64,000 nt of DNA, taken from contig OX375879.1 in NCBI GenBank assembly GCA_947359465.1, forward strand, positions 121,474,557 to 121,538,556. The letters run 5' to 3'. Made by a program: the position numbers and the translations under genes. The first letter of the stretch is position 1, and every line of letters begins with the position of its first letter. Source of the DNA: Metellina segmentata. Taxonomy: Eukaryota > Arthropoda > Arachnida > Araneae > Tetragnathidae. Under the pieces are notes generated by a model. The model was not told the DNA's origin. It did not search any database and saw only the letters and a program-made list of their open reading frames with translations. Below, in pieces: positions 42,340 through 56,000 of the stretch.

Positions 42340-43075
42340 AAAAACTTATATTTATTTTTCCACGTAGTCACCATTATTACATTTCTCCCAACGGTGAACC
42401 AGTTGTCAATGAAGAATGCAGGTTGTCTTGCCTTGATCAACGACCTCACTGCGTCTTTCAATTCATCATCTGTGCTGTTGATTGTCGAAGACAACATATA
42501 CACATCTCCTAAGGTGTTTTAACGTCTTTATCAAATCCACATAATTCACGGTCTACAGTTTCCAAACTTCCAGGTAGACAATCACATAAACATGTTTGGC
42601 ATCCCAGAATACTGTCAAAAGAATTTTCGAGGTCTGTGTTTAGATTTTTTTTTTACTGTGGCGAACCATTTAGCTGGTATTCCATGGTCTGCCGTTTTTT
42701 TTTTTTTTCTGGGTCGTAATGATGCACCCAAGTTTTATCTTCATAATATTTAAAAGAAAGTCGTCTCCTTCGTTACGTAAGCGTTTCAGAAGCTGTTCAC
42801 AAATTTCCTTTCATCGTTTCTTGTTCTCTTCGGTGAGTTTGCGGACCACACCTGCAAAACGGATTTTACGGTAGCCCAGTTCTGCAACAATTCATTGTTG
42901 TGTGATGCGACGGTTATTTTGAATCAATTCATTCACCTCCATACGGTATTTCTTATCAGTCACAGAAGTTGATCGACCACTACGAAGTTCATCCTTAACA
43001 TTCGCTTTACCAGCTTCTACTGTACGAATCCCCCCCCCGGGCTGTACTGTGTTTTGTTTCCATGTTACATGCGAC
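42340..43075 (-). pseudogene. mariner transposase pseudogene
   Basis: Minus-strand translation in shifting frames gives RTVEAGKANVKDELRSGRST, VTDKKYRMEVNELIQNNRRI, KLTEENKKR, EICEQLLKRLRNEGDDFLLN, then LGCIITTQ and VDRELCGFDKD. These match mariner order: DEPRSGRPS, helix-turn-helix, LTExNKxxRLEICERLLxRxxxEGDDFL, then W(V/I)HHYxPE. The catalytic Asp block has lost TGDETW. Inverted ends were not located. Confidence 0.85.
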
Positions 43076-43177
43076 AGTGCATTACTTATAAGCCGGCACT
43101 CTTATATTTGTGAACTAAAACACCCCAAAATGAAATTTTCTTTAAACATAGCCCAGTAGGAAGGGGGCGGGCAGCTG

Positions 43178-43482
43178 CAGCCCGGTTAGCAGAGTAACAG
43201 ATTATTTAGCCACCGGAGGGTTTTGCAAGTTCAAATCCAACCAAAGATCGTCATGTAAAAAGTGGGCACGCTCAATCTGTCATGGTCTCAAATGTCCTTA
43301 TGTTGGGATAATGTAGAAGTTTGGAGAGGGTGCTAGCTCAGGTGTGACCTCGTCATCTGACCGTGGTTCAAAATTACGTGGTGATGTCCTCGGAGCTTTT
43401 TCTTGTGGAATGATCGCGGACCGTTACTAATTAGAATCTGTGTTGCTCCGGTGTGACGATAATAATCTGCCTACTTTTAAAT
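43178..43482 (+). repeat. SINE-A copy
   Basis: The head is CCCGGTTAGCAGAGTAACAG with GCAAGTTCAAATCCAACC. The middle is AATGTCCTTATGTTGGGATA, the core CATCTGACCGTGGTTCAAAA TTACGTGGTG, and the tail GTGTTGCTCCGGTGTGACG. It is complete at both ends by eye. Confidence 0.82.
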
Positions 43483-43789
43483 ATGTAATTTGTTGCATTA
43501 CATTGTGAAAATAAAACATGAGTTTTCGGCCAAGTTGAGATTCAGATTCGCACTGTCATAAAACTTTGTTGCATAACGTCTTTCACATTCAGCATGCTGC
43601 CTCCTGTGACAGAGTATATTGTTATCTAGATTTTTATCCAGATAAAAAAATATCTTATCTTCATAATTAAGGTTCTCCTTATCTAGAATGACCTTGAATT
43701 AACCCGTTAAAAGTCGAAATGATATAAAAACAATGAAAAAGAAATTGTGTAACAGACTTTTGTCTGGTTTTGTTAAATTGAAATTCATG

Positions 43790-44045
43790 CATCTTCACTC
43801 ACAGTTTAAAGAGGATTCCGAACAATGTTAACATTTCCTCGGTCACCACAATTTGAACCCAGAATCACGCTTACCGAAGGAAAGCCAATAGTAGAAAAAT
43901 CTCTGGAGTTACTTTTACAGTTAGAGTTTAAGTTTCGGACCGTCATCTCGCTCTCGCCTCGCCTTGACTTGTCTGTCAGGCAGTGGAACTGAAACCGTGA
44001 ATTGGTGTTTATGAGATGTATATTTGAGCTTTTACAAACTAAATG
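43790..44045 (+). promoter_or_regulatory. candidate promoter, 5' UTR and start codon of XPO6
   Basis: XPO6 proteins start with Met directly before the Ala-Ser residues that open the exon at 46336, so an exon ending in ATG|GT is expected upstream. ATG at 44043-44045 followed by GTAATT fits, and the sequence before it (CTCGCTCTCGCCTCGCCTTG) is GC- and pyrimidine-rich, unlike its surroundings. Against it, two upstream ATGs occur at about 44010-44017. No TATA box is evident. Confidence 0.35.
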
Positions 44046-47000
44046 GTAATTTTATGAATCTTTAGTGAATGTTGTTTCAATTTGCTCATGATCTGTTGTC
44101 CTTTCTGGAAAGAGAGAAAAAGTTTAATTTGTATAAAATTTATGTTACTTGTAATTTAAATGTCAATTTCTTTAAGTTCCTCATAACTCGTATTTTTAAA
44201 TTTCTAATGTTCTTATTTTTGTAAATTATGCCGTTCATGTGTTTTTTCTATGTTGTGGGTTATTTGATTTGTATTAAGTTTTGATGATCGCACATTTTTG
44301 TCAATTTCACTTAACGTTCTATCATTTTGTGTTAGCATAAGTTCGTAAATTTTTCTCGAGGATTATTCTATTCTCGTTTTTTTTTTATTTCCCTAAAGTC
44401 AGCTAAATTTTATCTTTATTACTTTAACTTAAAAGTGGCCACTTTGTGAAAGTTAATATGTGTTAGCAAGGTTTCTTTCTCTCAAAGTTCTAACTACATG
44501 CCAGATCAATGTAGTGCATGTGTGTGTGATGTTTCATTCTTTTTGTTCCCATGTTTGATTGCCCATAGTTTAAATTCCTGACATCTTGTGTTCATGCATA
44601 ATGTGATATCATAATTTAGTGTATTTCCACTGTTACTCGAGTTTGGTGCAGCTTGATCAAACCTGGTCCTTGTGCCATAAAAAATCAGTCTCAGAATCCA
44701 CTGCAACTAGCTGATGTTGCATAAGTTAAAATTTACTAGCAGGATAATAAGGATACAGTTTGAGTTTTGTGCACTGTTTTTGACGGGGAATATTTAATTT
44801 CAAATTCAGTAGTTTGAACTGAGTTGAAGTATGTTTGAATTAACCACAGAAATAGAAATGACTTTAAAACTAACATGAAAGTTTTTCATCTTTTCAGTAT
44901 GCTGATTGTTCCCATTTGTTCATATTTAAAAGTGATCGAAATGGTTACGAGTGGACATTACGAACAAATGTAAATTATATATAAAGATTTTCTGTTAGTT
45001 AGGTATCAAATGTGAGCAGAGACACAGCTAAACATGGATGAAAACCATTAAGAAACTTAAGAGCAGATACTTTGAGTGGGTCTTTTACATTATGTTTTAT
45101 ACTATGATGGCTCGATGTGATGCGGAAGTTTGGAGAGTTATGTGCCATCTCGGGTGCTGACCTCGTCATCTGACCATGGGTTCGAACTTATGAGCTGTTG
45201 ACCTCTGATCTTCTCTTCGGGACTGATCCAGGACTATCACTAATAGCCTGTTCTGTTACTCTACTCCAACATTAATTCAGCTACCCACCCATACTATAAT
45301 GGCACCACTATTGTGGCTGCATGAAGGTTGAAACTTTAATAACTTTAGTGATGTGTTGATACTCATTTGCTGTTAATATAATTTTGAGAAGTGTATATTT
45401 TTATGATTTTAAATAGCTATATCTTGATAATGTACATGAAATTTTTTGTGAGGTTCGTATTTTTTGAAGAAAGTTGCATGTTTTAATGACGTTATGCCAG
45501 TGTAAAGTCTCAAAATATAATTTCCTTTATAGGAACTAAATATAAAATAACCTCAAAGAAATGCACTCGAGCATGTTAAGTACAGGGAAAAAATAAACAT
45601 TTTATGGATCCTAACAGATCTGAATGCAATAAAGTTCAAATATTTTAAAATGTCCAACAATCAAATAACCATGTGTCTAATCAGATTTTTATTTAGAGAT
45701 GATTTTTTTATTGAGAATTGAACATGAATGAGGGATACATTGAGCTCAAGAAAAATAGGAAAAGATTTTCGAAGAAAGGCATTATGAAAATTGAATTTTG
45801 TTGTCACAGAAGTCTGAAATTATAAAAAGAGCTTGTGAGTTTAATTGGTTTATCCACTGCACTAATGAACCTGAAAGTTGTTGGCAGTGTAGGTTCAATT
45901 TCTATAGCTTGTCTTGAGTATTTTCCCTTCTGTATTAATAAAACTTTCCTTATGTGTATCTCCATATACTTGATGTCCGTCTTTTGGATCAAGTAGTACT
46001 ATGTCCATCGTACTGTAAAGCCCATCAAACCAATCTCTTCTGTGTCAGTAAAGCTTTTCTTGTGAGTGTATGTTCATTATTTGATTATATGTTTGACACA
46101 ACATGACCAAATATGGCTCTTATTTTAAAATCCAACTAATCATGCAATGAAAGCAAATAGTTGGGCATTTTCAACTTTTGTGAAGTATCAGCAAAAATGT
46201 ATCTTTCCAATGCAAAGTCTTAATTAATGCATTTCATTATGCTTAACTTCCTCTAAGCTGTGTTTACTCTAAAATCTGCAGTCATAGTTAAAAAATTTGT
46301 TTGTCTGTTTATTGTATTACATTTAATTTCTCCAGGCATCTCAAGACACGTCTTTGTCGGCTTTGGAAGCTCTTTTGACTGAATTCTTCAGCCCTAGTAC
46401 AAGCAATGAAAGAAAAAGGCAAATAGGTACCAATTATTATTTTTTCAATCCTGTGTTTCTACTTGTTGTTTTATATTGCTTAATAGTGGTACATATTTGA
46501 ATTATAAATACAATGAAATCTATTGGTGCCCTTTCTGTTAAGCATCCATCTTCCATCATGGCCATTTCTGGAACATCCATAGCCCTATGGATATAATAGT
46601 TTAACTTCTATGAAGATTTTTAAATTTAAATTAGATACTTATAATTTTAATTTATTTGTTGCCCTTATATATTAAAACATGTTACACATGAGACATGTAA
46701 ATCCCAGTGTAGTTTCTAGATAGTGTTGATTTATGTTAAACAAGAGGGTCTAGGAAATATCGCTGGACTAATATTTTCAGGATTAAAACAAAAATTATTT
46801 TTGGGCTTTGTTGCTTTTATTATATTTGAATATTATTTCGTGTTACAAATCCATAGTGTTGTAACATTCTAAATTTATAAAAATGAACATTTTGTATAAA
46901 TTTTTAATTAAACCTATAAGTTTAACTTACTGAAAATATTCTTTAGAAAATACAGAAGTTGCATGTTACCAATTGGTAATAAAAAAACTCTATATGGATG

Positions 47001-50000
47001 GCTTTCTTGTCTTCTACACAAACAATAAAATATAACTAGTTTCCTTTTCCAAAGGTCAGATTTTATTTAAACCAGATTTTTATAATTTTACTGAATTCAT
47101 TAACCTTATTAATTTAAAATTGTCAAACATGAGACAAGCAAATCATAGTGCAGTTTCTAGATTGTATTGATTTATATTAAATGTATCTGTGGGCTTAGGA
47201 ATAGCTAATTCCGGATGGTATGTAGTATCCGATACGTTACAACTTTCGAGCGATGTATCGCCAAATGTGGTAACCTTCCCGTTTTCTTAGTTTTAAGGCA
47301 ACTCTAGATATTTTTTCCTGACGATAAGAGAAACGGGTCTCATGATTGGTTAAGGAAGAAAATACGCTTTTCCACTTTTATTTTTAATGTAGAACGGAAT
47401 TAAAATTTAGACAGTCTTTGAAATTGTTGGGTGCATATGAATTTTTCTCTTGATTTATAAAATCGACTTGTTTTATTTATTTTCAAAATTTTTAGTATAA
47501 GTTTGGAAAGCAGATTGTAAGTTACAATTTTTTAAATTTGTCACTTAATTTAAATTTTGATTGAAATTTCGAAAAAAAATTTGGATTAAATTTGATTTTT
47601 GAAATTGCAGATTGGAATTTAGAATTTTTTCCCCCTTTTGGTTGCTCACTTCCCCTTAGTTGATTCGATATAGCAGTGGATAGTGTTATTAAACGTTTGA
47701 AAATGTTTTTTTTTTTTTTGCAAACATGTAGCTTGATTGGGAAGAGGGTGAAAAGTCTTTCATGTGAGAATGATATGATTTTAACATTGAGAAAGGATGC
47801 TGGTGATAGATAGGAGTGGAAATGTAGAATGAATGGACAAAAGTTTGGCAAAAGAAAGTATAACAGGAGTAAGAAATTGGAGGGTAAATGGGTGTTTGGA
47901 GGACTTGAACGAGGGACGGATAAATGTTTTATGGTTGAGGTGAAAAATAGTAACCAGAAAGTTTTGGCTGAGGTAATTCGGAGCTGGATTTTGCAAGGAA
48001 CTACAAAAATTTCTGACTATTGGAAGTCATATGCTGGTATCAATACCCGAAGGACAAAGAGTTATCGATTCGAACATATGACTGTTAACCATAGTCAGAA
48101 TTTCAAGGACCCGACTATGAGGGTAAGTTGGATTTTTGTTTAGCTTTTGGTTATATTACAAATACTGGACTATGCTTGGGTGGGCACCCAATATGGTGAC
48201 TTATACGCATGGAAGCCAACGGTAAAAGGTCCTCGCCGGCAGGCTGGGGTCGCGCGTTATACGCTGTGACTTATCTACAAACAAATTTCTCCTGGTATAC
48301 TGGTTTAAACGCATTGGAACCTTAAGCGCAATACGTTTTGACTTCTCTAAAAAACAATTTCCTCTTGTAAAGTCGTTACAATAAAAAAATTTGTTTTGCT
48401 TTTCCATATATGGCTCTATAACCAGGAATATCCCCATTGAGTTGCTCACATAATGCTAATTGCTAGAAAAATTGTGAAAAAATATCACACTTATGGATAG
48501 CAGAAGAATTTTTAGATTTTTTTTTTCTCATCAAAAACCTTTGTGTGGATATGATCACAGAAAAGAACTACCTTATTAAAAAAAGATTTATTTGTTTGAA
48601 TTTTCAATGCATTGCAAAGTCTCCAATTCAAAATTGATAAAAATCCGGACGTTTTGAAAAAATTGCGTTTTTTTTAAATTAATTTTTTTTTTTAAAACTA
48701 TTTCTTTTTTATTATTCAAAATTTTATTTTTTATTATTCAAAATTTTTTTTAAAGGGACAAAACTAGGATGAAATTGACGCAAAATTGTGTACATTGCGT
48801 ACAGAGAAAACCAGACTGAAATATTAGAAAATTTTCAAGTGAAATTTTTTTGCTTTTTTCTTAATTTTTAAACAAATTATTATTATTTATGCACTGTATG
48901 CAAAGGTTCACGGTGTGGATTTTGCTACATGGCAGCCATCTTGGAATTGCTTATATCGGCCGCCATCTTGATTTGGCGTAAACAATCGCTTTGGCGGCCT
49001 AACGTATCGGATGCTACCACTCCACCCTAATTCCTTCTGACAGTCGGTCCAACTATTCCATGAGAAGAGTATGCTAAGATTACCCTAAAACCCGTCAATG
49101 TATATCATATTCACTAGCAACACTTCTTTTCAGTGAGCAAGAGTAAATATTTGTTGGTCAAGTATCTTTCTTCCAAACAATGGCACAACTCCTAGTTGCC
49201 CCAACCTCTTGTGTCCTCCAAACTGTAGAGGTAAATATTTCCAATGACACCAAATTTTGAGAAATTTGTTCCTTCCTGTTGTATCAATACAAGCTGTCCC
49301 ACTGGAATACAGATACAATCTAAAAGATAGATAAGATCTAAAACAGTACTGAACTGTGGAAGATGTTTTATGTATGTAATATTCCAATCCTAGCACACTT
49401 GTCTACTTTTTAGTTGGTAGCAATGGTGAAAACATTAAGGTTCATATACGAGGGCTGTTCAATAAAAAATGTCATAAATTAATAAAAATAATTTCCTGTT
49501 CTAATCCTCCAAATTTTTATGGACTTTCTCAAAATACTCTCCATTACATGCAAGGCATTTATCCCACCTCTTTTCCAGTGTTCAAACACATGCTGGAAGC
49601 CATTTTTTGATAGGTCCTTCAAAATTGCCTATGCATTTTTTATCACTGCCTGTGATGATGAAAACTGCTTTTCCTGGAGGTGTTTCTTCAAATTCGGGAA
49701 AAGAATGGGGAACGTCTATGACATTGAATTTTGAAAGATCTGACAGTTTTTTAAGGCAAAAACAAAATTTCAATGCAATGTTTTGCACTTTGCGTGTCAC
49801 ATCCATTTTTCCCATAGGCGAAAGTAAAACTAGGCATTCTTGACCGGCTGCCGAGGCCTCAGCAATGACGTCATGACCGTGAAACTTGCACTATCTATAC
49901 TCCACTTTTCCCACTAAACATTCAAAATGAATTTAATTAACTTGATTTTTTTAATCTCCTTTAAAAAAAATTATAATTCTTTATTGAACAGCCCTTGTAA

Positions 50001-53000
50001 TTCTCTTAGGGTAGGGTATTTTCATCCGTTTTCTGTTTTTCAATACTTTTTCTATCAATGGTAGTCTGACTTGTTTTCGATTTCAGAGGAAGTATTGGAT
50101 GGATTCAAAAATCAACCTGAATGTTGGAGGCATGGCCTAAACTTCATATCCAATACGTCAAATGAATTTGTCATGATGTACTGCTTAAATGTCATAGAGG
50201 TAATACGCTTTTATATAAATGTTATATTTGTTCAAATTGAAAATTTCCAGTCAAACTTTTATGAACTCTTGGGAACTATGATGAAGAGTGAAAACCTGTG
50301 TTTTAGTGACATTAATTGACATTTATAAATATGTATATGCTTCTTTCGATTCCTTCACTTGTTTCATGTTTCAGCACGTCATCAACAAGCTGTGGATCAG
50401 GATGCCAGGGCCTGACAAAGCAGAACTGCGCACCACATTGCATCGATTCATGATCAGTCACCATTTGAAAGTGCCCAACTACATATGCAATAAGTTAGGG
50501 AAAATTATAGTCGACATCGGCCGCCTCGATTGGCCCCATTTTTACCCAGATTTTTTCATGAATATCCACCAGGTTTGTATTCTTTGCTCAAATTTTTTCA
50601 GCATGTATTTTTTATTTTAAGATTTGTGAATTGTATGAAATTTCTGTTTGTCTATGTGCTGTGTTAGGTCTTTGTTTAATTATATTAATCATGCCATTGT
50701 AGAATTCTGAATGAATTTTAGGAAGATTATTTGTTCACTGCAATTGCCTTCTGAACATTCACTTCACTTTTCCACAAACGGTATCTGATGACATCTGAGC
50801 CAAATTTGCATTCACTTGCATTTTATTTTCGTTCTGATTCTAAATTTCTCATTGTCTTCTCATCAGCCTTTTGAAGAATCATCATCCAATTTGTGCAATA
50901 ATATGCAGCTTAAGCATATTTAAACTGACTGACAAAATTGACACTTAAATCCAGTAGTGTTTGATTTCATATTGCTAATTTCCCTTTGTTGTATTAGTAT
51001 ACAAAAAATGTCAATTTCAGTGCCACTTATGTTTGTAAACTATGTATTTTTAAAATGGTTTTTGTTGGCCCTGTGGTTTTACATACTTTTAATAAAAGAA
51101 ACTTCACCGGATTCGGTAGACCAGTTGGTAGCAGATTAGCTGGAGGAAGGTTGTGAGTTCGAAACTCAATCCATCCAAAGACTGTAGTATATGTGGAGGC
51201 TGGTAACATCCAAAGAGCGTAGTATATGCAGAGGCTGGTAACATCCAAACATTAGTATATGGGGAAGCTGGTAACATCCAAAGAGTGTAGTATATTGGGA
51301 GACTGGTAACATCCAAAGACCATAGTATATGGGGAGGCTGGTAACATCCAAAGACTGTAGTGTATGGGGAGGCTGGTAACATCCAAAGACCGTAGTATGG
51401 GGAGGCTGGTAAATGTTAAATCTGTTGTGACCTCAAATGCCCTCATTTCGCCATGGAGTGGAAGTTTGGATAGTGGTGTGCCAATCAGAGAGTCAGGTAT
51501 TGACCTCATCATCAAACCATGGTTCAAAATGATAAGAAGGTGTTACCCTGAGAACTTTCCCTTTGCCAATAGCCTGTTTACGTTAACTAACTACCTACCA
51601 TACAAAATTAGTGCCTTTTTATTCCTTACTAGCATTTATTTCTCCAATATCGCTATATTGCCCTTGATAAATCATGCCTTTTCTTGTTTCCCAAGATGCA
51701 CATCATATTAAAAGGTTCAGTTAGCTAATGAAGTTTTATATTACTTGCTACTTTTTCCTTTATTTAAGCAGAGCATTGTGGTATTTAGAAACAGAAAAAC
51801 TGTAATTTCATCCAAGTGTTACGGCCTTTTTCTTAGTTATTTTCACAAAATGATTTAAATTACTTTCTATGTTCTGTTGATAGCACCTTTCATTTCAGTT
51901 AGCTCAAGCTTCTGAGACTGCTCCCTTGGGACTGATGTTGATTCAAACAGCATTTGATGAGTTCACTAGTCCCCGCGAAGATTTGGCCATCACAAGAAAA
52001 GAAGAGCTTCACAGGTTACTGCTGGAGCAAGTTCCTGTTGTACTCAATATATTGGCTGGTAAGTGAATACATGTGTCTTGAGCTTAGGGTCCTTTATATT
52101 AAAACCAAGTCAAGAAATAACACCTTTATTAAAGTCTTTGAGATCCCCGACAGTTGGTTGACCCACTGCACTAGCAACCTGCAAGTTGTAAACAGCACAG
52201 CTTTGATTTATATAACTTTCCCTGTGTGTTTTTCTCGCCTGTGTCAGTGAAATCTTCTTTACATTTATATGTCTATTACTTTGTGCTGTCTGTCTTTGGA
52301 GGACTGTGAGTTTGAAACTCAGACCAACCAAAGGCCGCTGTGTATGCATTTGTGGTGCGTGTTAAATCTGTCATGCCTTTCAAATGTTCTGGTGTTGCTA
52401 TGGTGTGGAAGTTGGAGAGTGGGATGCTAACTCAAATGTTGACTTTGTCATACAACCATGGTTCAAAATGACAAGGTTCTCGGTTCTTTCCCCTTGGGAT
52501 TGATACCAGACTGTCGCCAATAACTTGGTGTGTTGCTCCAGTGTGACGGTATTAACTACCTACCAAAGTAGGGACCCTCATAAAAACCAACCAACTTTTT
52601 AAGCTTTTACTGCTAGCCATTACATACAGAAGTATAGCACTTCAAAAATAAAGAGAGCGCTCAAATAACTACAACTCAAACATCAAAATAATGGTTAGTG
52701 TTGGAAAGTCTATTAATAATTAAAACATCATAAGAATAAAGAGATAACTTCTAGAGACATGACATGTATTGAGTTTTAGGTGCTTTTGGATTTTTGCACT
52801 GAATAATGTTTTTATTGATTGAATGCTTGTATAGTAATTTTTTAAAATTGGTTTATGAACATTATTTGAATCATGAATGCTCTTATTGCTTCACACTGGT
52901 TTCATTATCTTATTTTTACTTTAAGGCTGCTACTGATTTTTCTTTCCATTGTTTTATTTTGTGTTTGAAGCAGTAACTCCATGCTTTGAACTTTGTGCAC

Positions 53001-56000
53001 CAGGTATGAGTAAAAATATCCTGCAAGTGTGTTGTTGCTTTACGCATGGAAAAACAAAAGCTGTGTAACAAAAATAAATTAATTTATTCAATGATAATTT
53101 GAAGAAAAAAAAACAATGTAAAAAAATTGTGGTTTATGTTATTTTTTTTTATCAGTTTTTCAAGGCCATCTTGATATCTCTGTTAAGCAAGATTTAAAAT
53201 TCAACTTTAAAATAGCTCATTTATTCAGAGTTAAAGAAAAAAAATTGCTTTGATCACACTCACACATAATTTTATACATTCCTTAGATTTTATGTTGGAC
53301 CCTTTAAACTCCTTGAAATTCCAACACATATTTGTGAAGCGCAAAGTATTACAGATACATAATAAAAAAAATCTGAAAATTAAAATTGGCTAAATTTATG
53401 TTCACCTTTTAACATCTAGGTGAGTAGAGAACCAATTTCAAAGACTGGTAATCAAACCAATTTGTGGGTTTGATTCAACCAAATCTATTGGATTGATTAA
53501 TACAGTATGTTAATTAATTACAATATGTTCTATGTATTATATACTCCAATTCTTTGATATCATACTGAAGATGGGGTTAAAGTCACGAGGCTGTGCACTT
53601 TCAAAATGAAAAGGTGTGTACCTGTATTGAGTAAATTTTTATTCTTAGGTAATTTGGATGCAGTTTTAGAGAAGCACAGTCATTTAGTAACTGCAACTCC
53701 ACCTCCATCACCTACTCATTACCAGAATAACAGTCATCAAACTCTTTTCAGTACTTCTCCTTTGCATACAGGTAGGCATTGGCATTTTGTTCTCAAACCT
53801 CAATATTTTGACTAAATATTACTCGAGTACCAACATAGCTGCTGGCAGGTTGCTTTGTAACTAACTGTTAACTTTTTTTTGTGAGATTGGTGTCTCCCAC
53901 AATGCTGTGTTTAACATAATTTTACCCAATGCTCATTATTTCATGAAAATACTAATTTAAAAATGCAGTCCTGCCAACTTGTATTCCAAGTGTGATGTTT
54001 CCAGTAGAGAAAGATAATGAAATTTCATAACGCATACATGTGAGTTGTAATGATAGTGTGACAAGGGCTTCAAAGAACACTGAGAAGTTCTTACAAGCTA
54101 AACTGAGTTTAATTAAAGATTAACAACTAGGGACAGGACAATTACAAACACAAAGTGGTTAGCCGACTGCCATCGACAATTGGGTTTCAAGCGCTCAACG
54201 TTTGAAATCGTTCCCCCACCATGGAGGAAGCTGCTTGTGGCCTCAAGAGTGTTTGCGCAAGTCACCCACTGCAGGGTTCCCACGGTCCTTGAAAGTCCTT
54301 GAATTTTTTTCCTAACTAGGGGCCCTTGAAAGTCTTTGAAAATTACGAAACTTGGTAAAAAGTCCTTGAAAGTACTTGATTTTTTTTGACTAGTACATAA
54401 TTGTGTAATTTTGTTTTGCGTTGGGACTTGTGTCCAAACTAGTTTCCTTCACAGCAGGTGCGCAATTTGAGCGTTCTTCTGAGGTGTTATGTGCTTTGAC
54501 ACAACGTGATATATATCTGAACAACCACAATTGGTGATATATTCATGAACCATGTGATATATTTATGAATACACACAAGGTCATAAACCATGTTTCATTG
54601 ACACGTCGTCCTATTGCTTTTTTGCATAAACTATACAAGCATGAAAGAGTACCGCCTCTTTGAACATTTTTAAAAGTTGTCTCGGAGATTTTTGAAGAAA
54701 TACAAAGCAAATATCACAGTTTTTGAAGGGGGTCACTGTTTTTCTTTCACTTTTACACTGTCATTAAAAAATTTGTACAATTGACGTCGTACGTACAAGA
54801 ATGGAAACTTAACAGTTTTGGATTACAGAATTATCCGTGTTCGTAAAACGAGGAAGATTCTTCAAGCACGTGCAGAATTCGGGCTTTGCAGAAAATTCGG
54901 ACTACCTGAGGTATCAATCTGGTGTAAAATTTTCTGCAGATTTGATTAAATTAAAATGTTCACTCTATCGTTAACAATTGTGAAGATAGAAAAACTCTAA
55001 TACACCTTTTTTTGTGTTCGTAATGAATGTCTTCCTCAAATGTGGCCGAATTCGTATTACGAAAATATAAAAGTTACAGTTGAAAAATTATTTATTTACA
55101 GAAAAGCACCTTTAAAGTATCCATGTACAATTTTCTGCAGGTTTCAAATCAGTTGAAATTTTCACTATCTTTAACAATCGTGAAGATAGAAACTTGGACT
55201 AGAGCATAAAAAAGCCATAACGGCAGTCAAAACTTTATATTTGTTTTGTTTCTTAAACAAAATAAACCACAAAAGCCGTCTGTTGTAATGGCAGTGGACG
55301 TGAGCAAAACGGAGATTGTGTCGTGTGTAGATCGAACCATGTACAAGCTCCCAAACTCTTTGTGGCACCAAAGAATTCATTGTACAATATTTTATCGCAC
55401 GACCGAAATCGATAAGTGAGCAAGTAGCCTAATAGTTAGCATTGAGACGCAAAACCCACTTTTCAAAAAAATTCACAGGTTCTGTGATAAAAGAAAATTT
55501 AAATATAACCAAAATTGATGACAACCTTTCATCTTTTTTTTGACTGTCAGTAGCTTAAAAAATGAAGTAAAAAAAATTGGTGGTTTCTTTATATTTTTCA
55601 CATTTTTCTTTTTAATTGACATCTTTTCCACATGCTTTGTTTTAGTTCGCTAAATAAAATTTTAGGTCCTTGAAAAAAAAAATTTTGGTCTTGAAAAGTC
55701 CTTAAAAGTTTTTGAATTTTTTTTGGACAAAAGTGTGGGAACCATGACTGATGTCGTTAGAGAGATGACTTGTGGGACATCTTCACATGCATATATTATA
55801 GCAACTTGGTTGGAAACCAATTTTAACAAATGGTCCACAAGCAGTACAATTGTAAACAATACGATTTCACAAACATATTATTTTTTTGTGTGTGCACAGT
55901 GTTTATATTGAAGGGTGGTAACAGAATTGGGTAATCGGGGAAATTTCGATAATTTAAATGGCAACTATTATAGTTTGTCCTATTTAGAGATGCGCGATTA

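Noticed and set aside
41612..43040. C- and G-homopolymers (also near 14940, 35225, 40855) as a regulatory G-quadruplex set
   Set aside because: Single uninterrupted runs without the four spaced tracts needed; more likely slippage or sequencing-prone homopolymers.
49519..49843. Plus-strand frames of 71 and 78 codons
   Set aside because: Antisense of the mariner derivative at 49449-49999.
50957..51139. 60-codon hydrophobic frame (LLISLCCISIQ...) as a membrane protein exon
   Set aside because: U-rich intron sequence running into a SINE head; no splice sites that would join it to XPO6 in phase.
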